From Paraphaeosphaeria minitans (lineage: Eukaryota > Ascomycota > Dothideomycetes > Pleosporales > Didymosphaeriaceae), in contig WJXW01000004.1 of the NCBI GenBank assembly GCA_015832175.1, forward strand, positions 2,604,001-2,668,000: a DNA stretch of 64,000 nt. Reading direction: 5' to 3'. The translations under genes and the position numbers were made by a program. This document shows positions 1 to 10,949 of this stretch, piece after piece. The notes under the pieces were generated by a model that saw only the letters and a program-made list of their open reading frames with translations, had not been told where the DNA came from and made no database searches. The number at the start of each line of letters is the position of its first letter. Positions within the stretch are counted from its first letter, which is position 1.

Positions 1-3000
1 AGAACTATAGTATATATACTATAAGCGCACCTTTAAAGCTAAAAGAGAAATACTTACTTAGAAGTACTTTAAGTAGTATATACTTAACTTATTTTTAGAC
101 GTAGTAAATTATAGCCTAGAAGTAGCTATAGCGTATACTTAGGTAATATAGTAAAGAGACTAAACTATTTACTTCTTTATAACCTACCTTAATATTCTTA
201 AAGATTAACTTACACCTTATACTAAAAAGTAAAAAGTATAGCACTTCTTCTCTAAGCTTAAATCTAAGCTATAAAGGGCTATTACTAACTACTATTAGGT
301 GCCTATAACTAGGAAAGACCTTATCGCTTTAGGCTCTACGCTTAAGCGAAACCTACGCTATACACCTATAACATAGAAGTTAAGCCTATATTATATATTA
401 AAGAAATCTAAGAATACTACGCTAAACTACTAAATATCTAAAGGTAATAGTAAAACTTAAGATAAGAAAAGTGTTACTTACTATAAGTGCTATAAAACTA
501 GCTACTATACTAATAAATATAGAGGTAGTAATCCTAACTAGATTCCTATATAAGTAAACTATATAGGAAAAGGCTAAGCCTTACCTATAATCTAGTTATA
601 GTAAGGCGCCTACTAATTTATATCTTACTAGGTATAAAGCGCACGTGTAGCGCAGCTAGAAACATAGGTCTAGAGAGGGAACTCTAAATAATTCTTAACT
701 TATAGGCTAATATTAGCCTAATTAGCTAGATTATTGCCATTAAAATAAATCTAAAGCCTATTAAAGGGGCTAAGCTTCTTAAACTAGAATAGATTAGAGC
801 CTAAAAGTAAAGTAGCTATGCTGCCTATACGCTCTAGGTGCGTATTATAGATAATATAAAGGTAGAGCGCAGGATAAAGACTACTATTTATAGTGTTAAT
901 AAGGAAAGGATCCCTCTCCTACTTAGTAACCCCTTCTTATAAGAAGGTAATATTTACCTTAATTACAGCTTATAAATATAGCGCTAGGGCTATACTATAG
1001 CTTTAATATAGCTTGTCACTACAAGGGACTTTAAAAATAATATAGAGTATACTAGCTTAGATTTATTTCTTCTAGAGGTTTTATAGATAACTAGTGTAAG
1101 CTTAGAGCACCTAGTGTGTATTAATAAAGTATACGTAGCGTAAGTACTACGTATTCCTAACGTATTACGCGAATATAGTAATATATTTAATAAAAAAGCA
1201 GCGTCTACCCTACTAAATTTTAAAGAGTCTAATTATGCTATCCTTATTATAGAGGGAAAGGAACCTCCTTATAAACTACTCTATAATCTCTTAGAGCGGG
1301 AGCTTAAGGTACTTTAGGAGTATCTAGAAGATACCTTAAAAAAAGGATAAATTAGGTATAGCACTAGCCTAGCTAGAGCACTAATTCTATTCGCCCCTAA
1401 GAAAGATAGTATACTATAGCTTTACGTAGATTATTAGGGCCTTAATATAATTACTATTAAAGATTATTACCTACTACCCTTAGTTAGAGAGACGCTTAAC
1501 TACCTATTAAGTGTATACTATTATATAACCTTTAATCTTTACAACGCCTACTACAGAATTTAGATCTAGGCAGGAGATAAGTAGAAAACTATATTCTAAA
1601 CTTGCTATAGCCACTTTAAATACTTAGTAATACTATTTAGCTTAACTAATACCCCTATAAGCTTCTAGGCATATATTAATAAGTCACTAGTACTACACCT
1701 AGATTATATATACGTTTTGTACCTAGATAGTATACTTATCTATACCTATAATAAGGATCTTACGCTTTATTAGTGTGCTGTCTATACTATACTTAAATTA
1801 CTACGTAAGATAAACTTTTTATTAATTTAACTAAGTGTATATTTGCCTTAAGTAAAGTCTACTTCCTTAATTTTATTATAACTACGCAAAGAATCTGCGC
1901 TAATCCTACGCGCATAGTAACTATCATAGAATAGCTATAGCTAACTAGTATCTAAGAGCTCTAGTTATTTCTAGGCTTTATAAACTTTTATAGGTGATTT
2001 ATTAAGGTATATATATAAGAAACTACTTCTCTTTTAGACTTACTTAAGAAGAACTAAGTGTTCTAATAGTTAGTAGAAGCTAATAATACTTTTAAAATAC
2101 TTAAAACACGCTTCTTAAGTGCGCCTATTTTACACTACTTTAACCTTACGCTACTAATCTAATTAGAGACTAACGTATCTACTTTTATAATATATAGTAT
2201 CCTTTTATAGCTATTTAAGGACTAGAAGTAGCACCTAGTCACTTTTATATTAAGAAAACTTTAAGCAGCAGAGCTAAATTATAAAGTATATAACCTTAAG
2301 CTTCTTACTATTATCTACTACTTTAAGTAATAGAGACATTATCTAGATAGTATATAGCACATAATTTAAGTACTAAGTAACTATAAGAACTTATATAGTA
2401 TACGCGCTGTACAGAAGCTAAACCTATAATAAGTATAATAGGCGATATATCTAGCAGCTTTTAATTTTAAAGTGGAACACCGCCTAGGGAAAATAAACCT
2501 AGTAGATAGACTATTAAGAAGGGCAGATTATGTATAGAAGAACCTATTACTAACCTATTTATTACCTACCCTATAGAACAAAATACTATAGAGGACTAAG
2601 TATAGTAGAGTAAGTAGATTTATAAATAAGCTAAGCTTATTAGGCGTATATAAGATATATATTACTAATATTTATAGAGCTGTAAGGGTCCCTACTACTA
2701 GTGCTATAGTGTATACGCTATACGTACTATACTTACTAGCTAGAGTATTAGTTAGTAGTAAACCTATAATAAAAAAGTCTAACCTTATTACTAAAGTTTA
2801 GTAGTTTTAGTAAAGGGACACCTTTACTATTAAGCGTATTACTAGCTTAAGGCGTAAGAGAAGTACTTAAAGTAGTAGTAAGGCGTAAGTATAGTGCCTT
2901 AATAAAATAAAAGTCCTAAAATATAATAGTAGATTATACATCCTAGATAAACTAGTAATTAGGTAAGAGATTTTATTCTAGTATTATAACATGTATATAG

Positions 3001-4410
3001 TAGGCCACTTTAGCGTACGTAGAATGCTTAAGGCTATTAAGAGAACCTACTATTAGCCTCTTATAGGTTAAAATGTTTAGAAGTATGTAAGGACTTATGC
3101 TATTTACTAAAGGAGTAAAGCTCTAAGGTATAGTAAGTATAGCTAGCTATTACCTTTTCTAACGCCAAAGGGTATCTTTAAGAAAGTCTTACTAGACTTT
3201 ATAACTAAATTCCTACTAGTAAAAAATTAAGGCAGCTGCGCTTTTAATATGATTCTTATTATTATATACTACTTCTCTAAGATAGCTATCTATATCCCTA
3301 TATAGAAAATATAAAATATAAAGAAATTTTCAGAAGCCTACTTCTAAGAGGTTATTTTAAAGTTTAGTATTTAGAAAGGTATTATATCTAATAGGGGCTC
3401 TACTTTTACCTCCGCTTTTTAGGTAGAAATATATAACTAACTATAGGTAAAGCGTAGGCTTAGCACTACTTTCTACCCTTAAATAAATAAGTAAATAGAG
3501 CGCCAGAATTAGACGCTTAAATAATACCTTTACATGTTTATTACACTTCTATAAATAAACTAGGTTAAACTACTCCTAATAGCTTAATTTGCATACAACA
3601 ACTCTATCTATAATTTAATAAAAATAACGCCTTTCTATATAGTATATAGTAAGCACCCTATCCTTACTACGCCTCCTATAGATAGTAGGCTAGAGGGGGA
3701 GCTACTAGATATAGTTAAAAGAGTAAAACGTATACATAGCGTACACGCATTACTTACAGAGCACCTATACTTAGTATAAGAGTATTAGAGCTAGTACTAT
3801 AATAAGAAGCATAAGTAAGAGTTATTCTAGAGAGGCGACTTAGTCCTACTTAGTATAAAGAATATATATATACCTTAATAACTAAGTAAGAAGCTATTAG
3901 GTAAGTTTATTAGGCCTTTCTAAGTATAGGACGTAGTTAGAATATAGGTATACTACTTACTTCTCTTACTACACTATTATATTTATAATGTATTTTATAT
4001 TTCCCTTCTTAAATAATAAAAACTAAGGCTAGAAGTAGAAGATATTAACACCTAGCTACTAAAGGTTATACCTAAAGAAGGAGAAGTCTAGAAAGTAAAA
4101 GAAATCCTAGCTAAGTAAATAAGAAAAGGGCAAAAGTAATACCTACTTTACTAGAAAGGCTATAATAAGACTTAAAACACCTAAATTGTAGAGTTAGACT
4201 TTAAAGATATAAATAACTTAGTCTAAACTTTTAAAGGGAAAAGAGCTGCGTATATAAAGAAGAGGCAAAGAATATAATAAGAATATATAAAACATAGATA
4301 TAATATATATTATTATAAAGCACTATAGCTTAAGGAGCACTTATAGCTTATTAGAGGTATTTACTTAAGGCCTATAGGCTAGCTTCTAGGAAGTAATCTA
4401 ACTAAACTAC
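1..4410 (+). pseudogene. Gypsy-1a gag-pol polyprotein, RIP-inactivated
   Basis: Remnant of the structural and replication polyprotein. A CCHC knuckle at about 472-528 still reads YKCYKTSYY with Cys and His changed to Tyr. Reverse transcriptase contains FAPKKD (1396-1416) and a YLDS box at 1720-1731 in place of YLDD. RNase H reads LNYKVYNLKLLTIIYYF near 2275 and FNFKVEHRLGKIN near 2460. In the integrase zinc finger (2980-3100) the CxxC pair now reads YAIY. The integrase core is at 3190-3540. A chromodomain (about 4085-4200) has the pattern VKEILAK...YLLY*KGYN with Trp codons turned to TAG. Stops are TAG/TAA, mostly where Gln or Trp is expected. Domain order identifies a chromovirus; no function remains. 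Confidence 0.9.
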
Positions 4411-4428
4411 GCGCTACCTACACCTCTA

Positions 4429-5268
4429 CTACTTATTATTCTTATTATCTTTACTATCTTTACTATCTTTACTTACTACACCTTTAGTAGTAACCTCCTT
4501 TTTACTCTCTTTATTACTATTATTTAAGTTACCCTTATTATAGTAAGGAGTAAACGCTAGATTAATCTAGGACAAGTTATTAGTATACGTTTTAAGTATA
4601 GGAAAAGTACAAACTTACTATCTACTATATAAAGGGAATAACTACCTTAAGAGTATTAGTAATTTAATACTACTCTACTAGGATTAAGCCTAGATACTAA
4701 GGGCTAGTAGTAGGCACCTAGGTCGCTACACCTATAGGTGTACTAATATAAGCTATAACACACTAGTAGTTAGCTAGCTCTAAGTTAAATTACTTCTAGT
4801 AATAAGCTAGTTTTAGGCCTACTACTTTTACACGCTTATCTGTCTTACGCTACTTACTTAAAGTTTCTATAACTATAATATAGTAGTAGTTATAAAGGGC
4901 GTATAGGCGATTAAGGCGCCTATTTATCGCCTTTAGCACCTATAAATATTAGCTAAAGCGTATATATAACGCGTAACTCTAGATATACTAAGTCGCACCC
5001 CCTACAATTGCCTTTAGTATAATAGTTATAGCGCTTATTATTATCTTTAGCATAGTCCTTAGGGAGCTTTACTAAGTTCTATGTATAGTATATATAAGTT
5101 ATAAGCACTATATTATAGTCTACACGCTTAGTATCTCTACTAAACGCAAAAGTAGTAGTATTACAAAGATTAGACTTCTTAATATATTTAGGTACCAGGT
5201 AGTACAGTATCTTAAGTAATTAAAGGGGTTATTTAAAGATTAAGCGCTCTATCTATACTAAGAATAAG
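4429..5268 (-). pseudogene. Possible antisense ORF of Gypsy-1, convergent with pol
   Basis: The 1.1 kb between pol and the 3' LTR reads in a protein-like way on the strand opposite pol. It has a basic N-terminal part and a hydrophilic tail of Ser/Asn/Asp-Lys triplets ending SKDSKDNKNNK at a TAG (4429-4431). The same tail in the same frame occurs in Gypsy-1d and Gypsy-1f. The middle is interrupted by TAG/TAA and apparently changes frame, so an intron or frameshift is possible. No family is recognised. It could instead be noncoding 3' leader; confidence is low. Confidence 0.35.
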
Positions 5269-5541
5269 TTATATATATATTATATAGGTAGAGAGCACAT
5301 AAAGACTAAAATAACATTAATACTATATAGCCCTATTACCCTATATTATAAGAGGCTATAGTAAACAGAAAGCGTAGGAGCCTTATAATAAATAATACAC
5401 ATAATACGTTTATAATATATACTATTTACTTATAACACGCTGCTATTACATATATAACGTATACCCCTATAGATACTCTTTTCCTTTCCTATAAAGTAAG
5501 GTTTTTATTAAGGCTATAGTATGCTGTAGAGGACTATAGCT

Positions 5542-5552
5542 AGAGGGGGAGG
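5542..5552 (+). other. Polypurine tract of Gypsy-1a
   Basis: AGAGGGGGAGG three bases before the 3' LTR, the expected site for plus-strand DNA priming. The same tract precedes the 3' LTRs of Gypsy-1d and Gypsy-1f in mirror orientation, and Gypsy-2 uses a nearly identical one. Confidence 0.8.
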
Positions 5553-5555
5553 TTC

Positions 5556-5771
5556 TGTAATAGGTAGATTATAATATTATTATGGTGTTATAGTATCTAG
5601 CGCTAAGGCCTTATAGAAAGTCTATGCGCTAAGTAAGCTAGCTGCGCAAAACCTACGCTGCGCGTTAACTTAACACAAGACAAGTATTATTCTATTAATA
5701 TTACTAGAGTTATTCTTTTGCTGTCCTTCCTGGTGTGAAGCAAGTACTATTGCCTATAACTAGACCTCACA
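5556..5771 (+). repeat. Gypsy-1a 3' LTR (216 bp)
   Basis: Starts TGTAATAGGTAG and ends CTAGACCTCACA, with canonical TG...CA termini. It matches the LTRs at 10607-10821 (5' LTR of Gypsy-1c), 57206-57421 and 59886-60100 (reverse orientation) and the truncated one at 26113-26234. Boundaries were set by comparing these copies. Confidence 0.92.
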
Positions 5772-6031
5772 ATTTTTAAATAATCTAGTAAAGGGATGTC
5801 TTTAGGCTCGCACTTCTAGTTTTTCTATCTAACGTAGTTAGTACACTAAGAGTGTAAAAAAGAAAGATAATAAGTATATTTCTTCTTAGCGCAGTATAAA
5901 TAGGTAACTATTATAAAAACATAGTTTTTCTTAAGATAATTAGCTTAACTATAGCAATATTAAATAGAGCAAGATAATAACTTTGTAAGTAGTTAACTTA
6001 TAAGGATATTAAGCTTAGATAGAGAGGATAA

Positions 6032-6495
6032 TATTAGGATTTAGCTGTGCGTAAGCAGTGGGGTATAAGCTTATTATACTTCTATACTACTAGTCCACTA
6101 GAGTTAGCTAACTAAGCAGTTAGATAACAGGTTATAGGTCCTAAAGGTCCTAAAGACCGCACAGGCCTCGCCTATATAGGAACTCTAGGACGCGTAGGAC
6201 TCGCCCGCATAGGGCTCTAGGACATATAGGACTCTAGGACGTATAGGACTCTAGGACATATAGGACTCTAGGACGTGTGGGATTACCCTATATATAGGAA
6301 CGCGAGAATAAGCTTCTTATACTTATATTTAATCTGTTTATTAATCTATTATTTAGATTCTAGTAGACTAAATTATTAACTTATTACACTTTGTAAAATA
6401 CTATTATATTAATAAGACCTTTCACTTTCTATAAGTACTCCTGCCTAAGAACTAACCTTAACCCTTTAGGACTAGCTACCCTCTTGGATTTAACA
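6032..6495 (+). repeat. Gypsy-2a 3' LTR (464 bp, 17-bp-repeat U3 type)
   Basis: Runs from TATTAGGATTTAGCTG (RIP form of TGTTAGG...) to CTTGGATTTAACA. The 5' half holds a 17-bp tandem array. The 3' half, from about GTATATAGGAACGC onwards, is shared with all other Gypsy-2 LTRs. It matches both LTRs of Gypsy-2b in reverse orientation. Confidence 0.9.
6183..6282 (+). repeat. 17-bp tandem repeat in the Gypsy-2a LTR
   Basis: Four consecutive units of CTCTAGGACATATAGGA type (6215-6231, 6232-6248, 6249-6265, 6266-6282) plus a diverged unit at 6183-6199 and a 15 bp spacer. The units differ mainly at one CA/CG step (ACATA versus ACGTA). The position in the upstream half of the LTR suggests a promoter or enhancer array. 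The same array occurs in both Gypsy-2b LTRs. Confidence 0.9.
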
Positions 6496-9400
6496 TTGGC
6501 GTATAGTTTAGTTAGATTACTTCTTAGAAGCTAGCCTATAGGCCTTAAGTAAATACCCTTAATAAGCTATAAGTGCTCTATAAGCTATAGTGCTCTATAA
6601 TAATATACGTTATATCTATATTCTATATACTCTTATTATATTCTTTACTTTCTTTTTATATACGCAGCTCTATTCCCTTTAAAAATCTAAACTAAGTTAT
6701 CTATATCTTTAAAGTCTAACTCTAGGATCTAGGTATTCTAAGTCTTATTATAGCCTTTCTAGTAGAATAGGTATTACTTTTACCCTTTTTTTATTTACTT
6801 AGCTAGGATTTCTTCTACTTTTTAAGCTTCTCCTTCTTTAGGTGTAACCTCTAGTAGTTAGGTGTTAATATTTTCTATTCCTAGCCTTAGTTTCTATTGT
6901 TTAAGGAGGGAAATGTAAAATGTATTATAAATATAATAGTGTAGTAGAAAGAGTAGGTAATATACCTATATTCTAACTGCGTCCTGCACTTAGAAGGGCC
7001 TAATAAATTTTTCTAATAGCTTTTTACTTAGTTATTAAGGTATATATATATTCTTTATACAAAGTAGAACTAAATTACCTCTCTAGAATAACTCTTACTT
7101 ATACTTCTTATTATAGTACTAGCTCTAATACTCTTATACTAAGCGTAGGTGCTTTACAAGCGATACGTGTACACTATATATACGTTTTACTTTCTTACTT
7201 ATATTTAGTAGCTCCCCCTCTAGCCTACTATCTATAGGAGGCGTAGTAAGAATAGGGTGCTTACTATATATAGTATAGAAAGGCGTTATTTTAATAACAT
7301 TATAGATAGAGTTATTATATATAAATTAAGCTGTTAGGAGTAGTTTAACCTAGTTTATTTATAGGAACGTAATAAATATATAAAGGTATTATTTAAGCGT
7401 CTAATTCTAGCGCTCTATTTACCTATCTATCTAAAAGTAGAAAGTAGTGCTAAGCTTACACTTTACTTATAGTTAGTAGTATATTTCTGCCTAAAAAGTG
7501 GAGGTAAAAATAGAGCCCCTATTAGATATAATACCTTTCTAAATACTAAACTTTAAGATAGTCTCTTAAAAGTAGGCTTCTATAAATTCTTTTATATTCT
7601 ATGTTTTTTATATAGGGATATAGATAGCTATTTTAAAGAAGTAGTATAAAATTATAAAGATTATATTAAAACTGTAGCTGCCTTAATTCTTCGCTAGTAG
7701 AAATTTAGGTATAAAGTCTAGTAAGACTTCCTTAAAGATATCTTTTAGCGTTAGAAGAGGTAATAGCTAGCTATACTTACTATGCCTTAGAGGTTTACTC
7801 TTTTAGTAAATAGTATAAGTCCTTATATACTTCTAAATATCGTAATCTATAAGAGGCTAATAGTAGGTTCTCTTAATAGCCTTAAGCGTTCTACGTATAC
7901 TAAAGTGGCCTACTATATGTGTATTATAGTGCTAGAATAAAATCTCTTACTAAATTACTAGTTTATTTAAGATATATAATGTACTATTATACCTTAGGAC
8001 TTCTATTTTATTAAGGCGCTATACTTATACCTTACTACTACTTTAAGTGCTTCTCTTATATTCTAAGCTAGTTATACGCTTAATAGTAGAGGTGTGTCTT
8101 TACTAAAACTACTAAACTTTAGTAATAAGGTTAGACTTTTTTATTATAGGTTTACTACTAACTAATACTCTAGCTAGTAAGCGTAGTATATATAGCGTAT
8201 ATACTATAGCACTAGTAGTAGGAACCCTTACAGCTCTTTAAATATTAGTAATATATATCTTATATACGACTAATAAGCTTAGCTTATTTATAAATCTACT
8301 TACTCTACTGTGCTTAGTCGTCTATAGTATTTTATTCTATAGGGTAGGTAATAAATATATTAGTAACTAGTTCTCCTATGTGTAATCTACCCTCCTTAAT
8401 AGTCTATACGCTAGGTTTATTTTCCCTAGATAGTGTTCCACTTTAAAATTAAAAGCTACTTAATATATTACCTATTATACTTATAATAGGTTTAGCTTCT
8501 ATATAGCGCGTATACTACGTAGGTTATTATAGTTACTTAGCACTTAAATTATATGCTATATGCTATCTAGATAATATTTCTATTACTTAAAGTAGTAGAT
8601 AATAGGAAGGAGCTTAAGGTTATATACTTTATAATTAAGCTCTATAGCTTAAAGCTTCCTTAACACAAAAGTAACTAGGTGTTACTTTTAGTCCTTAAAT
8701 AGCTATAAAAAGATACTATATATTATAAAAGTAGATGAGTTAGTTTCTAATTAGATTAGTAACGTAGGGTTAAAGTGGCATAGAATAGCCACACTTAAAA
8801 AGCGCGTTTTAAGTATTTAAAGGTATTATTAGCCTTTACTAACTATTAGAACAATTAGTTATTCTTAAAGAAGTCTAAAAGAGAAGTAGTCTCTTACGTA
8901 TATACCTTAATAAATCGCCTATAAAAGTTTATAAAGTCTAGAAATAACTAGAGCTCTTAGATACTAGTTGGCTATAGCTATTCTATAATATTTACTATAT
9001 AGATAGAATTAGCGCAGATTCCTCGTATAGTTATAAGAAAACTAAGAAAGTAGACTTTACCTAAGGTAAATATACACTTAGTTAAATTAATAAAAAGTTT
9101 AGCCTTACGCAGTAATTTAAGCATAGTATAGATAGTGCACTAGTAAAGTGTAAGATCCTTATTATAGGTATAAATAAGTATAATATCTAGATACATAATA
9201 TATATATAATCTAGGTATAGTGCTAGTGCCTTATTAATATATACCTAGAAGCTCGTAGGGGCATTAGTTAAGTTAAATAGCATTACTAAATATTTAAAGT
9301 GGCTATAGCGAGTTTAGAATATAGTTTTCTACTTGTCTCCTATCTAGATCTAAATCCTATAGTAGGCGTTGTGAAGATTAAGGGTCGTATAGTAGTATAT

Positions 9401-10606
9401 ACCTAATAGGTAGTTAAGCGTCTCTCTAACTAAAGATAGTAGGTAATAATCCTTAATAGTAATTACGTTAAAGCCCTAATAATCTACGTAAAGCTGTAGT
9501 ATACTATTTTTTTTAGGGGTAAATAGAATTAGTGCTCTAGCTAGACTAGTGCTATACCTAATCTATTTGTTTTTAAGGTATCTCTTAGATACTCCTAAAG
9601 TACCTTAAGCTCCTACTCTAAGAGATTATAAAGTAGTCTATAAGGAGGTTCCTTTCCCTTTATAATAGGGATAGCATAATTAGATTCCTTATAATTTAGT
9701 ATAGTAGACGCTGCTTTTTTTATTAAATATATTACTATATTTACGTAATACGTTAGAAATACATAGTACTTATACTATATACGCTTTATTAATGCGTACT
9801 AAGTGCTGTAAGCTTACACTAGTTATTTATAAAACTTTTAAAAAAAAATATCTAAGCTAGTATACTTTATATTATCTTTAAAGTCCCTTATAGTAATAAG
9901 CTATATTAAAGCTATAGTATAGCTTTAGCGCTATATTTATAAGCTATAATTAATATAGATATTACCTTCTTATAGAAAGGAGTTACTAAGTAGGAGGGAG
10001 ATCTTTTCTTTATTAACGCTATAAATAATAGTCTTTATCCTACGCTCTACCCCTATATTATCTATAATACGCACCTAAAGTATATAGGCAGTATAGGTAC
10101 TCTACTTTTAGGCCCTAATTTATTCTTGTTTAAAGAGCTTAGCCCCTTTAATAAGCTTTAAGTTTATTTTAATAGTAATAATTTAATTAATTACGGTAAT
10201 ATTAGCCTATAGGTTAAAAATTATTTAGAGTTTCCTCTCTACACCTATATTTCTAGCTACGCTATACGTGCACTTTATATCTAGTAAAATATAAATTAGT
10301 AGACGCCTTACTATATTTAGGTTATAGGTAAGGCTTAGCCTTTTTCTATATAGTTTACTTATATAGGAATCTAATTAGGATTACTACCTTTATATTTATT
10401 AGCATAGTAGCTAGTTTTATAGCACTTATAGTAGGTAACACTTTTTTTATTCTAGGTCTTACTACTACCTCTAGATATTTAGCAGTTTAGCGTAGTATCT
10501 TTAGATTTCTTTAATACATAATATAGGCTTAACTCCTATATTATAGGTACGCGGCCTAGGTTTCGCTTAAGCGTAGAGCCTAAAGCGATAAGGGCTTCTC
10601 TAGTTA
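6496..10606 (-). mobile_element. Gypsy-1b, truncated at both ends
   Basis: Reverse-strand Gypsy-1 copy covering the C-terminal end of pol (6496) back to mid-gag (10606), with no LTR. The left edge is the Gypsy-2a LTR and the right edge is the 5' LTR of Gypsy-1c. The sequence at 10600 (CTTCTCTAGTTA) matches Gypsy-1e near 56360, where it continues without a break, so Gypsy-1c inserted here. The expected target duplication would be AGTTA (10602-10606), but the right partner is missing from the window. Confidence 0.88.
6500..10590 (-). pseudogene. Gypsy-1b gag-pol polyprotein, RIP-inactivated
   Basis: Read on the reverse strand. The zinc knuckle lies near 10400-10450. The reverse transcriptase active-site box is near 9177-9200 (YLDI for YLDD). 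RNase H is at about 8400-8760, the integrase at about 7350-7960 and the chromodomain at about 6720-6840. Stops are frequent in every frame and are TAG/TAA. It lies alongside Gypsy-1a in opposite orientation, which gives an inverted pair of nearly full pol sequences separated by the Gypsy-2a stub. Confidence 0.87.
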
Positions 10607-10821
10607 TGTAATAGGTAGATTACAATATTATTATAGTATTGTGGTATTTAGCGCTAAGGACCTATAAAGGGCCTATACGCTAAGTGAGCTAGCTGCGTAA
10701 AACCTACGCTACGCCCTAACTCTATATAGGATAAGTATTATTCTATTAATACTATTAAGTTATCCTTTTACTATTCTTCCTAGTGTAAAGAAAATACTAT
10801 TGCCTATAATTAGACTTTACA
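10607..10821 (+). repeat. Gypsy-1c 5' LTR (215 bp)
   Basis: TGTAATAGGTAG...TTAGACTTTACA, the only 5' LTR of Gypsy-1 in + orientation here. It fixes the element's start and the 750 bp offset used for Gypsy-1a. The sequence just after it (TAATAATACTTTATC) is where a primer-binding site should lie, but RIP has blurred it and no tRNA could be matched. Confidence 0.92.
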
Positions 10822-10949
10822 TAATAATACTTTATCTATAATAGTCTAAGGATAGCTCCTAGAGTTATATAAGCCACTAGTAGGGGGTAGACCTTACCTA
10901 AAGCCCCTAAAGGCAGCGAAGACCTTTTTACCTAGTATATAAGAGGAGA

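Larger units (their letters stand above)
1..5771 (+). mobile_element. Gypsy-1a, Ty3/gypsy chromovirus, 5' end outside the window
   Basis: Retrotransposon copy running from gag through pol and a 1.1 kb downstream region to a 216 bp 3' LTR. Position 1 corresponds to 11357 in Gypsy-1c, whose 5' LTR starts 750 bp earlier, so the intact family is about 6.5 kb. Order seen: gag zinc knuckle, reverse transcriptase, RNase H, integrase, chromodomain, polypurine tract, LTR. All frames are broken by RIP-type stops. The 3' flank from 5772 is Gypsy-2 internal sequence, so this copy inserted into Gypsy-2a. Its left target duplication lies outside the window. Confidence 0.93.
5772..6495 (+). mobile_element. 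Gypsy-2a 3' stub
   Basis: 260 bp of internal sequence (5772-6031) followed by a complete LTR. The internal part is the reverse complement of Gypsy-2b 13959 to about 14215. It includes the decayed polypurine tract (TAGAGAGGAT, just before 6032) and the start of the antisense frame, here less mutated than in Gypsy-2b. The rest of this copy was displaced leftwards by the insertion of Gypsy-1a. Confidence 0.88.

Noticed and set aside
6183..6282. CRISPR-like array
   Set aside because: Direct 17-bp units with no spacers, inside an LTR and in a eukaryotic context.
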